From the NCBI GenBank assembly GCA_947450325.1, contig CANFUT010000008.1, positions 94,211 through 127,022 on the forward strand: 32,812 bases of DNA, written 5' to 3'. The translations under genes and the position numbers were made by a program. The notes below the pieces were generated by a model. That model saw nothing but the letters and a program-made list of their open reading frames with translations, searched no databases and was not told where the DNA came from. Source of the DNA: Flavobacteriia bacterium. GTDB lineage: Bacteria; Bacteroidota; Bacteroidia; Flavobacteriales_D; Crocinitomicaceae. Shown here one piece after another: positions 16,237 to 23,814 of this stretch (positions are counted from its first letter, which is position 1; each line of letters begins with the position of its first letter).

Positions 16237-17175
16237 ATGAAAGTAACTGTAGTAGGTGCGGGAAATGTAGGCGCAACTTGTGCTGATGTTCTTGCCCAAA
16301 GAGAGATTGCCAATGAAATCGTTTTATTAGACATCAAAGAAGGTTTTGCTGAAGGTAAAGCGTTGGATATTTGGCAAAAATCACCAATCAATTTGTATGA
16401 TTCAAGAACAACTGGTTCTACAAATGATTATTCAAAAACTGCAAATTCTGATGTAGTTGTAATCACTTCAGGATTGCCAAGAAAACCAGGTATGTCTCGT
16501 GATGATTTGATCGCTACTAACGCTGGAATCGTTAAAACAGTTACTGAAAATATCATTCAACATTCTCCAAACGCAATTATTATCATTGTTTCTAATCCTT
16601 TAGATGTAATGACATACTGCGCTTATTTGAACGCGAAAGTGGATTCAAGTAAAGTATTTGGAATGGCTGGAGTTTTGGATACTGCGCGTTACAGAGCTTT
16701 CTTAGCTACTGAATTAGGAGTTTCTCCAAAAGATATTCAAGCGGTATTGATGGGTGGTCATGGTGATACTATGGTTCCACTTCCAAGATATACTACAGTT
16801 TCAGGAATTCCTGTAACAGAATTGATTTCTGAAGAGAAATTAAACGAAATTATCGAAAGAACTAAGTTTGGTGGTGGTGAAATCGTGAAATTATTAGGTA
16901 CTTCTGCTTGGTATGCTCCAGGTGCTGCTGCTGCTCAAATGGTTGAAGCGATTGTACGTGACCAAAAAAGAATTTTCCCAGTTTGCGCTTGGTTGAACGG
17001 TGAATATGGTATGAAAGATATCTATTTAGGTGTTCCTGTTGTTTTAGGTAAAAACGGAATCGAGAAAATTATCGAATTACAATTGAATGATGCAGAAAAA
17101 GCATTGTTAGAAGAATCAGCTGTTGCAGTGAAAAGTGTAATGGATGTTTTGGATAACATGAATGCTAACGCATAA
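16237..17175 (+). CDS. mdh: Malate dehydrogenase
   Basis: This enzyme interconverts malate and oxaloacetate with NAD in the TCA cycle, in the cytoplasm. The 312-residue protein is of the LDH-like malate dehydrogenase type common in Bacteroidota. The Rossmann motif is GAGNVG (7-12), with the NAD-selective Asp32 in LLDIKEG. Substrate-binding arginines lie in LPRKPGMSRDD (Arg82, Arg88), followed by VSNPLDVMT (119-126), Arg151 in DTARYR, and the catalytic His175 in GGHGDTMVP. Arg82 at the specificity loop supports malate rather than lactate as substrate. The gene is monocistronic, with a TAACTTTA promoter box and a strong terminator. Codon use is biased towards preferred codons, as expected for a core metabolic enzyme. 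Confidence 0.96.
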   Translation: MKVTVVGAGNVGATCADVLAQREIANEIVLLDIKEGFAEGKALDIWQKSPINLYDSRTTGSTNDYSKTANSDVVVITSGLPRKPGMSRDDLIATNAGIVKTVTENIIQHSPNAIIIIVSNPLDVMTYCAYLNAKVDSSKVFGMAGVLDTARYRAFLATELGVSPKDIQAVLMGGHGDTMVPLPRYTTVSGIPVTELISEEKLNEIIERTKFGGGEIVKLLGTSAWYAPGAAAAQMVEAIVRDQKRIFPVCAWLNGEYGMKDIYLGVPVVLGKNGIEKIIELQLNDAEKALLEESAVAVKSVMDVLDNMNANA

Positions 17176-17194
17176 TTCAGAATAAATATTAAAT

Positions 17195-17229
17195 AAAAAG
17201 CCGTTAATCTTTTGGGTAACGGCTTTTTT
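17195..17229 (+). terminator. Rho-independent terminator after mdh
   Basis: AAAAAGCCGTTA pairs perfectly with TAACGGCTTTTT across a 10-nt loop, and the stem runs into six T. Confidence 0.88.
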
Positions 17230-17236
17230 GTGCAAT

Positions 17237-17266
17237 AAAAAAGTCCATGCTTTGAAACATGGACTT
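17237..17266 (-). terminator. Rho-independent terminator after superoxide dismutase
   Basis: On the minus strand AAGTCCATG pairs perfectly with CATGGACTT across an 8-nt loop, and the stem leads into six T. Confidence 0.88.
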
Positions 17267-17288
17267 AATATTTTGTGAGAAACAAAAA

Positions 17289-17888
17289 TTATTTTGCGTC
17301 TGCGTATTTTTTAGAAACTACCTCCCAATTAATCACATTAAAAAATGCATTGATGTAATCTGGACGACGGTTTTGGTAATTCAAGTAGTAAGCGTGCTCC
17401 CAAACATCTAAACCTAAAATCGCTGTTCCTTTGCAACCTTCACCCATCAAAGGATTGTCTTGATTTGGCGTAGAACAAACTTCTAATTTTCCATCAGTTA
17501 CACACAACCATGCCCAACCTGAACCAAATCTTGTTGTTGCAGCTTTTGCAAACTCATCTTTGAACGCTTCGAATGATCCAAAGGTGCTATCAATTGCAGC
17601 AGCCAATTCTCTTGTAGGATTTCCTCCTGCATTTGGAGCCATAATTTCCCAGAAAAAACAGTGATTCCAATATCCACCACCATTATTTCTAACAGCAGGT
17701 TTATCAGCACAATTTTTTAAAATTTCTTCGATCGACTTTCCTTCCAAGTCTGTTCCTGCGATGGCAGCATTCAAGTTGGTTGTATAAGCGTTGTGGTGTT
17801 TACTGTGGTGTATTTCCATCGTGCGCGCGTCAATATGCGGCTCTAATGCATCATATGCATAAGGTAAACTTGGTAATTCAAAAGCCAT
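17289..17888 (-). CDS. sodA: Superoxide dismutase, Fe/Mn family, Mn-type residues
   Basis: This enzyme converts superoxide to oxygen and hydrogen peroxide in the cytoplasm. Its 199 residues are a normal length. The four metal ligands are His27 (EIHHSKHH), His76 ([11 protein letters not shown]), Asp161 and His165 ([22 protein letters not shown]). Second-sphere residues point to the manganese type: Gly where Fe enzymes have Gln (in NNGGGYWNH), and Gln143 in [13 protein letters not shown], the position of E. coli MnSOD Gln146. Some such enzymes accept either metal, so metal use is an inference. The gene has no signal peptide. It is monocistronic, with a textbook TTTG-19 bp-TACCTTTG promoter and its own terminator. 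Confidence 0.95.
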   Translation of the reverse strand: MAFELPSLPYAYDALEPHIDARTMEIHHSKHHNAYTTNLNAAIAGTDLEGKSIEEILKNCADKPAVRNNGGGYWNHCFFWEIMAPNAGGNPTRELAAAIDSTFGSFEAFKDEFAKAATTRFGSGWAWLCVTDGKLEVCSTPNQDNPLMGEGCKGTAILGLDVWEHAYYLNYQNRRPDYINAFFNVINWEVVSKKYADAK

Positions 17889-18218
17889 AATTATTGTATT
17901 TTAAATTTGTATTTTATTTATCTCAAAGGTATATTTTAAATTTTATTCTTCAAATCGAAATGGAAAAAAATCTGTACTGTTTAAGCTAATAATTGTGAAT
18001 ATTAAACCTAAAAGATAGCAATAATTATTTTGATTCGTTTAATTGGTTGATTTACTGTTTTTTGAATTGTTTTCTATTGAATTTTAAATTTGTTTTATTT
18101 AATTTTCATCGTTTAATTTTTAACAAATTAGTTTTCTGTTTTTTTAACTTTTATTTAATTGTTATTAGATGAGTTTTTTATTTATATTTATCACGAAAAT
18201 CAAAATAAAATTAACCAA
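17889..18218. other. AT-rich divergent region between sod and a lipoprotein gene
   Basis: These 330 bp hold the sod promoter on the minus strand. For the lipoprotein they hold a plausible TTG-21 bp-TATATTTA promoter (18159-18190). The middle (about 18000-18150) is long T-rich runs with no coding potential and no clear RNA structure. Confidence 0.5.
17924..17954 (-). promoter_or_regulatory. Bacteroidota-type promoter of the superoxide dismutase gene
   Basis: On the minus strand the -33 element TTTG (17954-17951) is separated by exactly 19 bp from the -7 element TACCTTTG (17931-17924), a full match to TTTG/TAnnTTTG. Transcription should begin near 17918, giving a leader of about 30 nt. Confidence 0.8.
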
Positions 18219-18602
18219 ATGAAAAAGCAAGTATTATTTGTATCCGCAGTGGTTTTGTCTTTAACTTTCGCTAGTTGTGGTGGTGAAGAAAAAGCACCAG
18301 TAGTTGAAGAGACAGCGACTGAAACAACTACAACAACTACCGAAACTGAAACTGCTCCTGCAACTGATGAAGCTCCTGTTGCTGCAGCTGAAGAAACACC
18401 AGTTGTTAAGAAAGAAACTAAAACAAAAAAGAAAGAAACTGCTGCTTCAGTTGAAAAAGAGATTGTTAGCACTAAAACTTCTGTAAAAAACGGTTTGGGT
18501 GGTAAAATTGAGCAAGGAATTAAAAGAGAAGAAGAAAAAGTAGTTGAAAAAGAAATTATTGACACTAAAACTTCTGTTAAAAAAGGAGCTATTAAATTGT
18601 AG
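18219..18602 (+). CDS. Small Thr/Glu/Lys-rich lipoprotein with internal repeat
   Basis: This 127-residue lipoprotein has a signal sequence MKKQVLFVSAVVLSLTFASC, with Cys20 as the lipidated residue. After a CGGEEK start comes a Thr/Glu/Ala/Pro-rich disordered part (22-65), then a Lys-rich part. A 14-residue motif, VEKEI..TKTSVK.G, occurs twice (about 78-91 and 109-122). The protein has no recognised domain and could be a charged spacer or peptidoglycan/envelope tether. An in-frame TTG at 18159 would add 20 residues (a non-signal, Asn/Ile-rich piece), but the ATG at 18219 starts exactly at the signal peptide. The gene is monocistronic and followed by a good terminator. Function unknown. Confidence 0.75.
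   Translation: MKKQVLFVSAVVLSLTFASCGGEEKAPVVEETATETTTTTTETETAPATDEAPVAAAEETPVVKKETKTKKKETAASVEKEIVSTKTSVKNGLGGKIEQGIKREEEKVVEKEIIDTKTSVKKGAIKL
18450..18586 (+). repeat. Two-copy 44-bp direct repeat inside the lipoprotein gene
   Basis: Copies at 18450-18493 and 18543-18586 match at 38 of 44 bases and are offset by 93 bp (31 codons). They encode the duplicated VEKEI..TKTSVK motif. In-frame duplication of a 31-codon unit is the simplest explanation. Confidence 0.75.
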
Positions 18603-18623
18603 GGAATTCTTTAGTTTATATTT

Positions 18624-18656
18624 AGAGGTTGTCTCATTGAGGCAACCTCTTTTTTT
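18624..18656 (+). terminator. Rho-independent terminator after the lipoprotein gene
   Basis: AGAGGTTG pairs perfectly with CAACCTCT, with two further inner pairs, and leads into seven T. Confidence 0.87.
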
Positions 18657-18676
18657 ATTTGCAAAAATCGGGAAAC

Positions 18677-18701
18677 AAAAAAAGTGACATTTAGCCACTT
18701 T
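18677..18701 (-). terminator. Rho-independent terminator after the DUF2147 gene
   Basis: On the minus strand AAAGTGGC pairs with GTCACTTT (one G-U) around a five-base loop and runs into seven T. Confidence 0.75.
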
Positions 18702-18723
18702 TAAATTTTATTTCACATTAATT

Positions 18724-19158
18724 TTATTCAACTATTCTAAGCCACGTTTGGGTTCTGAAAAAAGGTCCTATGTAACCTCTAACATATAATTTGTTAGGAT
18801 TTGATTCGTCTAACCACATTTTAGTTGAATAAATTTTTCCATTTTCAGGATCAACGATCGTTCCGCCTTCCCATTCAGTTCCATCCCAAGTTAAATACCT
18901 AACAATTTGAAGTCCAACCAATGGTTTGTTTTTTCTGTCGTCTGTACACTTTTTACAAACTGGATTTTCTTCTCGACCTTCTCTTGGATACAAATAAACG
19001 ATTTTACCATATAAATGGTCTTTGTATTTATATAATTCAACGGTTGATTTTTTCTTACCTGTTTCGTCGTCGATGGTGGTCCATTTTCCAACACAAGTTT
19101 GACTGATGGCCAAATTTCCAATCACACTAAAAGCAAGCAATAAAACTAAATTTTTCAT
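18724..19158 (-). CDS. DUF2147 family secreted protein
   Basis: This 144-residue protein has a signal peptide (MKNLVLLLAFSVIGNLAISQ). Its mature part has the DUF2147 pattern: VGKWTTIDDETGKKKSTVELYKYKDHLYGKIV at the start, PVCKKC in the middle, then WDGTEWEGGTIVDPENGKIYSTKMWL and LYVRGYIGPFFRTQTWLRI at the end. Family members form a small lipocalin-like beta barrel in the periplasm or outside, with no established reaction. The two cysteines in CKKC could form a disulfide or bind a metal. The gene appears monocistronic with its own terminator. The length is normal and the start at the signal peptide is unambiguous. Confidence 0.87.
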   Translation of the reverse strand: MKNLVLLLAFSVIGNLAISQTCVGKWTTIDDETGKKKSTVELYKYKDHLYGKIVYLYPREGREENPVCKKCTDDRKNKPLVGLQIVRYLTWDGTEWEGGTIVDPENGKIYSTKMWLDESNPNKLYVRGYIGPFFRTQTWLRIVE

Positions 19159-19247
19159 ATTCGATCTAAATTAATTAAGTGATTATTATATTTTGGTTTC
19201 TAAAAATACCGATAAAAAACCAAAACTCAAATAAATAATTTTAAAAA

Positions 19248-19808
19248 TTAGATTTCAATAAAATTTTGAATAATCAACTTGCCGTTTACTGTCATCAATG
19301 ATTCAGGATGAAATTGAACACCATAGATTGGTAGATTTTTGTGCTCAAAAGCCATTAAAACTTCATTTTCTGAAAATGCAGTTGCTTTTAAATCAGCTGT
19401 TTTACTGATATCAACGGCCCAACTGTGATACAATCCAACTTCGAAGATTTCTGGCACTTTATCAAATAATTTACTTTCTTGACCGTGTTGGCATTTTTCA
19501 GCAATACCATGTTTTACTGTGGATTGATTATACAATGTTCCACCGAAATATTCACCCAACGCTTGCATTCCAAGACAAACTCCCAACATCGGTTTAAATG
19601 GAGCATAAGATTGAATTATTTCCATCAATAAACCTGCTTCGGAAGGTAATCCTGGACCGGGAGAAAGTACAATTTTATCAAAGGATGCAATTTCATCGAT
19701 AGAAATCGCGTTATTTCTGGCAACAGTGACGTCACAATCTAATGCTTCCAAATAATGAAAAAGATTGTATGTGAATGAATCAAAATTATCCAGAAGGAGT
19801 ACTTTCAC
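19248..19808 (-). CDS. Glutamine amidotransferase, anthranilate/aminodeoxychorismate synthase component II (TrpG/PabA)
   Basis: This 186-residue class I glutamine amidotransferase supplies ammonia from glutamine to a chorismate-using partner (TrpE for tryptophan, PabB for folate). It starts LLLDNFDSFTYNL, the family's usual opening. The oxyanion motif is LSPGPGLP (48-55). The nucleophile is Cys78 in GVCLGMQALGEYFGG, and the rest of the triad is His167 and Glu169 in FHPES. The length fits TrpG/PabA alone, without a fusion. The synthase partner is not adjacent and no tryptophan genes are nearby, which favours the dual-purpose or PabA role. The gene diverges from ridA across a 46-bp gap. No convincing terminator follows. 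Confidence 0.85.
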   Translation of the reverse strand: MKVLLLDNFDSFTYNLFHYLEALDCDVTVARNNAISIDEIASFDKIVLSPGPGLPSEAGLLMEIIQSYAPFKPMLGVCLGMQALGEYFGGTLYNQSTVKHGIAEKCQHGQESKLFDKVPEIFEVGLYHSWAVDISKTADLKATAFSENEVLMAFEHKNLPIYGVQFHPESLMTVNGKLIIQNFIEI

Positions 19809-19854
19809 TGTTTTTTGGGTTAAAATTAGTAAACTTGCACAAAGGTAAAGAAAG

Positions 19855-20232
19855 ATGAAGAAAATAATACAAATTCCAGGAGCTCCAGCACCAATCGGTC
19901 CATACAGTCAAGCGATTTTAAAAAATGACACTTTATATGTAAGCGGGCAAATTCCATTGGATCCAAAAACTGGAAATTTGGTTGTTGATACCATTGAAAA
20001 TGCAACTTCGCAAGTTTTAAATAACATAGGTTCATTGTTAAATGAAGCTGGAATGGACTTTTCAAATGTGGTGAAATGTTCAATTTTCTTGAAAGATTTG
20101 AATGATTTTGTTGCTGTAAATGGTGTTTATGCATCTTTTTTCACAAGTGAACCACCAGCGAGAGAAACCGTTCAAGTGAGTAAATTGCCGATGGATGTGC
20201 CGATAGAAATATCTTGTATCGCTATTCTTTAA
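19855..20232 (+). CDS. ridA: RidA-family enamine/imine deaminase
   Basis: This 125-residue RidA (YjgF/UK114) protein hydrolyses reactive enamine/imine intermediates, such as 2-aminoacrylate, released by PLP-dependent enzymes. It forms a cytoplasmic homotrimer. The typical motifs are APAPIGPYSQAI (10-21), YVSGQIPLDPKTG (28-40), SNVVKCSIFLKDLNDF (70-85), PARETVQVSKLP (101-112, with the substrate-binding Arg103) and PIEISCIA (116-123, including the conserved Glu118). The length is normal. It shares its short divergent promoter region with the TrpG/PabA gene. The glycosyltransferase fusion starts 22 bp after its stop, so the two are probably co-transcribed despite unrelated functions. Confidence 0.92.
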   Translation: MKKIIQIPGAPAPIGPYSQAILKNDTLYVSGQIPLDPKTGNLVVDTIENATSQVLNNIGSLLNEAGMDFSNVVKCSIFLKDLNDFVAVNGVYASFFTSEPPARETVQVSKLPMDVPIEISCIAIL

Positions 20233-20254
20233 ATTTCAATTTTGAACCAATCGT

Positions 20255-22207
20255 GTGAATAATTTCCCAGTCAAAATATCAGTCATTATAGTCAACTACA
20301 ACGTTGAGTATTTTCTAGAGCAATGCTTGAATTCTGTATTTAAAGCACTTGAGAATATTTCAGGAGAAGTTTTTTTGGTAGACAACAATTCTATTGATGG
20401 CTCGGTTGAAATGGTTCGTCAAAAGTTTCCCCAAGCGATTTTAATTGCAAACAAAGACAATCGCGGTTTTTCAAAAGCCAACAATCAAGCCATGGCCATC
20501 GCCAATGGTGAATATCAATTGCTTTTAAATCCAGATACAGTTGTTGAAGAAGATACTTTCCTGAAAGTGGTTCAATTCATGGATGAAAATCCGAAAGCGG
20601 GTGGACTAGGAGTGAGGATGTTAGACGGAAAAGGAAATTTTCTACCTGAATCTAAACGCGGTTTGCCAACGCCAGCAGTTGCTTTTTATAAAATTTTCGG
20701 ATTGTCAGCGATTTTCCCTAAGTCTAAGAAATTTGGACAATATCATTTGGGTTATTTGTCTGAATTTGAAACGAATGAAGTTGAAATTTTGAGTGGTGCT
20801 TTCATGTTGATGCGCACGGAAGTTTTGAATAAAGTGGGATATTTGGACGAAGCGTTTTTCATGTATGGTGAAGACATCGATTTGTCATATAGAATCATTC
20901 AAGGAGGTTATAAAAACTACTATTTTTCAGACACAAGAATTATCCATTACAAAGGTGAAAGCACGAAGAAAAGTTCGGTGAATTATGTCTTTGTATTTTA
21001 CAGAGCAATGGTCATTTTTGCAGAAAAGCACTTTTCACAGAAGAACGCTAAATTGTTTTCGTTTTTGATCAATTTCGCGATCTATTTGAGGGCTGGATTG
21101 GCTATTTTTACCCGATTTATCAAGCGAGCTGCTTTGCCTGTTCTTGATTTCTTCTATCTTTTTGGAGGATTGATTTTACTGACGCATTATTGGCAAAAAG
21201 CGAATATCGAATTTCCTCCAAATATTTTAAATGTGGCCATTCCTGCATATACTTTCACTTGGCTGATCAGTGTTTTTTATACTGGAGGTTATGATTTCCC
21301 AATCAAACTTTCGAAATATTTCAAAGGAGCCGTTTTAGGTACTTTGATTATACTCGTTATCTATGCATTGTTGCCTAAATCTTGGCAATTTTCACGTTTG
21401 TATATTTTAATTGGAACGGCTTGGATTTTCTTTTATTTTTTGATTTCCAGAATTTTCTTACATTTCAGTCTAAAGAAGAAATTCAATCTTTCTGGTGCAC
21501 AAAATCAAAAGTTTATCATCGTTGGTTCAGTGGAAGAATCAGCGCGTGTGAGCACCATCTTGAAACAAACGAATTCAAAAATTGATTCCATTTTGTTGGT
21601 TTCTGATTCCGACGACAAAAGTGAAGAGCAAATCGGAATTCTTTCTCAATTGGATCAAATTGTCTTTTTTCACAAAGTGGACGAAATTATTTTTTGCGCC
21701 AAAGACACTTCAGCACAAGTTATTATGCATTGGATGTCGCTTTTAGGAAGTAATAACATTGATTTTAAGATTGCGCAGCCAGACAGTTTGTATTTAATCG
21801 GAAGTAATTCAATAGATACAGCAGGAGATTTATATGTATTCAATATCAATGAAATTTCTAAACCAAGTAATATTAGAAATAAGAGAACATTTGATTTTAT
21901 CTTGAGCTTTTGTTTTTTGATTAGCACGCCCTATTTTATTTGGTACTTCAAGCAGAAATCAACGTGGATCAAAAACATGATTCAATGTATGATAGGAAAA
22001 AAATCATTGGTTGGATATTATGCTGAAAAACAAGAATCAGCCCAACAATTGCCGACAATCAAAAGAGGGATATTGAACCCTTTGGATGCAATGAAATTCG
22101 CAAATAGCTCAGTTTTAAGTAAGCTAAATCTAATTTATGCAAGAGATTATAGCATTTGGAAAGACTTTGAAATCGTCCGAAAAGCTTGGCGAAAATTAGA
22201 TTCTTAA
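20255..22207 (+). CDS. GT2 glycosyltransferase fused to a degenerate polyprenyl-phosphate sugar transferase
   Basis: This 650-residue membrane protein has a GT2 family glycosyltransferase domain (about 7-235): SVIIVNYNVEYFLEQCLNSV, then LVDNNSIDGS, NRGFSKANNQ, LLNPDTVVEE (metal/sugar-nucleotide motif) and EILSGAFMLMR...MYGEDIDLSYRI. About five hydrophobic segments follow (265-400), then a nucleotide-binding-like domain (418-530, KFIIVGSVEESARV). The tail (541-650) aligns with the WcaJ/CapM catalytic domain by KRTFDFILS, SLVGYYAE and YARDYSIWKDFEI, but lacks the catalytic FRQERIG...KFRTM and DE dyad segments. It is thus a GT2 enzyme with a probably inactive sugar transferase partner domain. 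The start is GTG; no ATG lies before the GT2 core. It follows ridA by 22 bp. Confidence 0.82.
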   Translation: MNNFPVKISVIIVNYNVEYFLEQCLNSVFKALENISGEVFLVDNNSIDGSVEMVRQKFPQAILIANKDNRGFSKANNQAMAIANGEYQLLLNPDTVVEEDTFLKVVQFMDENPKAGGLGVRMLDGKGNFLPESKRGLPTPAVAFYKIFGLSAIFPKSKKFGQYHLGYLSEFETNEVEILSGAFMLMRTEVLNKVGYLDEAFFMYGEDIDLSYRIIQGGYKNYYFSDTRIIHYKGESTKKSSVNYVFVFYRAMVIFAEKHFSQKNAKLFSFLINFAIYLRAGLAIFTRFIKRAALPVLDFFYLFGGLILLTHYWQKANIEFPPNILNVAIPAYTFTWLISVFYTGGYDFPIKLSKYFKGAVLGTLIILVIYALLPKSWQFSRLYILIGTAWIFFYFLISRIFLHFSLKKKFNLSGAQNQKFIIVGSVEESARVSTILKQTNSKIDSILLVSDSDDKSEEQIGILSQLDQIVFFHKVDEIIFCAKDTSAQVIMHWMSLLGSNNIDFKIAQPDSLYLIGSNSIDTAGDLYVFNINEISKPSNIRNKRTFDFILSFCFLISTPYFIWYFKQKSTWIKNMIQCMIGKKSLVGYYAEKQESAQQLPTIKRGILNPLDAMKFANSSVLSKLNLIYARDYSIWKDFEIVRKAWRKLDS

Positions 22208-22292
22208 TTGTTTGATTTTATATAAATTGAACAAAATTCAATTCATTGGTTTTAATTTTTCATCGAGAACCAATTTTTCACCTTTTTTCTCT

Positions 22293-22300
22293 TACTTTTG
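22293..22300 (+). promoter_or_regulatory. -7 promoter element of the E2 gene
   Basis: TACTTTTG matches TAnnTTTG exactly, 32 nt before the ATG at 22333. It lies within an open in-frame upstream stretch, so it supports the later start. Confidence 0.55.
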
Positions 22301-22332
22301 TACTCGAAAAAACAAGAAATCCTCTTAGGAAC

Positions 22333-23673
22333 ATGGCACAAGTAGAAATCAGACTCCCCAAAATGGGTGAAAGCGTTACAGAAGCTACCATCACAAACTG
22401 GTTAAAAAACGTTGGCGACAATGTTGATATGGACGAACCATTGGTTGAAGTAGCTACTGATAAAGTGGATAATGAACTTCCATCTGAAGCAAAAGGAACG
22501 TTGGTTCAAATCTTTTTTGAAAAAGATCAAGTAGCTCAAGTTGGTGATGTAATCGCAATCATCTCAACAGATGGCGGAGCATTTGTAGCGCCAGTTGCTG
22601 AACTTGCTGCACCTGTTGTAGAAGTGGTTGCTGCAGCGCCAGTTTCTAACGGAACACCAGTGGTTTCAACTCCAGCGATTGCAAACTCAAATAAATTCTA
22701 TTCGCCATTGGTTCGCAGCATTGCTGACAAAGAAGGAATTTCTTCGAATGAATTGGAAACAATTGTAGGAACTGGTCAAGAAGGACGAGTTACTAAGAAA
22801 GATATTTTATCATACATCGAAACTAGAGGTTCTCAACCAGTTGTTTCTGCTCCTGTCGCTCAAGTTTCTGCTCCTGTAGCAAAACCAGCAACTGTTGCTT
22901 CTTCAAATGAAGGAGGTTCATCCTTCTTATCAAACATCAAAGAGCCAGTTGTATTGCCAATGCCAGGCGATGAAATCATCGAAATGGACAGAATGAGAAA
23001 ATTGATTTCTGACCACATGGTAATGTCTAAGCACGTTTCGCCTCACGTAACTTCTTTCGTAGAAGCTGATGTAACGAATATCGTGAATTGGAGAAATAAA
23101 GTCAAAAAAGATTTCGAGAAAAGAGAAGGCGAAAGCATCACTTTTACACCGATTTTCATGGAAGCGATTGCAAAAGCAATCAAAGATTTCCCAATGATCA
23201 ACGTAGCTGTGAGTGGCAATCAAATTATCAAAAGAAAAGATATCAATTTAGGAATGGCTACAGCACTTCCTTCTGGAAACTTAATTGTTCCAGTTGTTAA
23301 AAATGCTGATAGATTGAATTTGACAGGTTTAGCGAAAGCAGTAAATGAATTAGCTAGAAATGCAAGAAATAATAAATTGAAACCAGAAGATATCCAAGGT
23401 GGAACTTACACTGTAACAAATGTGGGAACTTTTGGAAATGTAATGGGAACGCCAATTATCAATCAACCACAAGTGGCTATTTTAGCTTTGGGTGCGATTC
23501 GTAAAGTTCCTGCTGTGATTGAAACGCCAGAAGGAGATTTCATCGGAATCCGTCACAAAATGTTCTTGTCTCATTCTTATGACCACAGAGTTGTTGATGG
23601 TTCATTAGGTGGAATGTTTGTAAGAAAAGTGGCTGATTACTTGGAACAATTTGATGTAAATAGAGAATTGTAA
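22333..23673 (+). CDS. 2-oxo acid dehydrogenase E2 (dihydrolipoyl acyltransferase), probably branched-chain type
   Basis: This 446-residue E2 core enzyme transfers an acyl group from the lipoyl arm to CoA in a 2-oxo acid dehydrogenase complex. It has one lipoyl domain (1-80, VEVATDKVDNELPS with the lipoylated Lys44), an Ala/Val/Pro-rich linker, and an E3/E1-binding domain (about 117-160, YSPLVRSIADKEGI...GRVTKKDIL). A second linker is followed by the catalytic domain (about 215-446) with the active-site DHRVVDG motif (His418, Asp422). The ATDKV lipoyl motif and single lipoyl domain favour the branched-chain or 2-oxoglutarate type over pyruvate. The ATG at 22333 (MAQVEIRLPKMGES) is preferred to an upstream in-frame GTG-like extension. 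No E1 or E3 gene is adjacent. Confidence 0.92.
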   Translation: MAQVEIRLPKMGESVTEATITNWLKNVGDNVDMDEPLVEVATDKVDNELPSEAKGTLVQIFFEKDQVAQVGDVIAIISTDGGAFVAPVAELAAPVVEVVAAAPVSNGTPVVSTPAIANSNKFYSPLVRSIADKEGISSNELETIVGTGQEGRVTKKDILSYIETRGSQPVVSAPVAQVSAPVAKPATVASSNEGGSSFLSNIKEPVVLPMPGDEIIEMDRMRKLISDHMVMSKHVSPHVTSFVEADVTNIVNWRNKVKKDFEKREGESITFTPIFMEAIAKAIKDFPMINVAVSGNQIIKRKDINLGMATALPSGNLIVPVVKNADRLNLTGLAKAVNELARNARNNKLKPEDIQGGTYTVTNVGTFGNVMGTPIINQPQVAILALGAIRKVPAVIETPEGDFIGIRHKMFLSHSYDHRVVDGSLGGMFVRKVADYLEQFDVNREL

Positions 23674-23695
23674 TCAATTTTCAACTTAATATTTG

Positions 23696-23728
23696 AAACC
23701 TGTACTTATTTGAGTGCAGGTTTTTTTT
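23696..23728 (+). terminator. Rho-independent terminator after the E2 gene
   Basis: AAACCTGTACT pairs with AGTGCAGGTTT (one G-U) around a TATTTG loop, leading into eight T. Confidence 0.87.
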
Positions 23729-23789
23729 GTATTAAAAAATTCAATGTAGAATAGTTCACAAAAAGCAGTTTCCATTCCAACGATTGCGT

Positions 23790-23797
23790 TATCTTTG
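23790..23797 (+). promoter_or_regulatory. -7 promoter element of the exonuclease-FAH operon
   Basis: TATCTTTG matches TAnnTTTG exactly, 17 nt before the ATG at 23815. The resulting leader would be only about 10 nt. No TTG at the usual -33 distance. Confidence 0.55.
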
Positions 23798-23814
23798 AAC
23801 TCAAAGAATTTCAA

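Noticed and set aside
19190-19230. Hairpin with arms TTTTGGTTT/AAACCAAAA after the TrpG/PabA gene
   Set aside because: The loop is 17 nt and no T-run follows on the minus strand, so it was not called a terminator.
22225-22243. AATTGAA/TTCAATT inverted repeat between the glycosyltransferase and E2 genes
   Set aside because: Seven-base AT-rich arms without a T-run; too weak for a terminator and likely chance, though an operator cannot be excluded.
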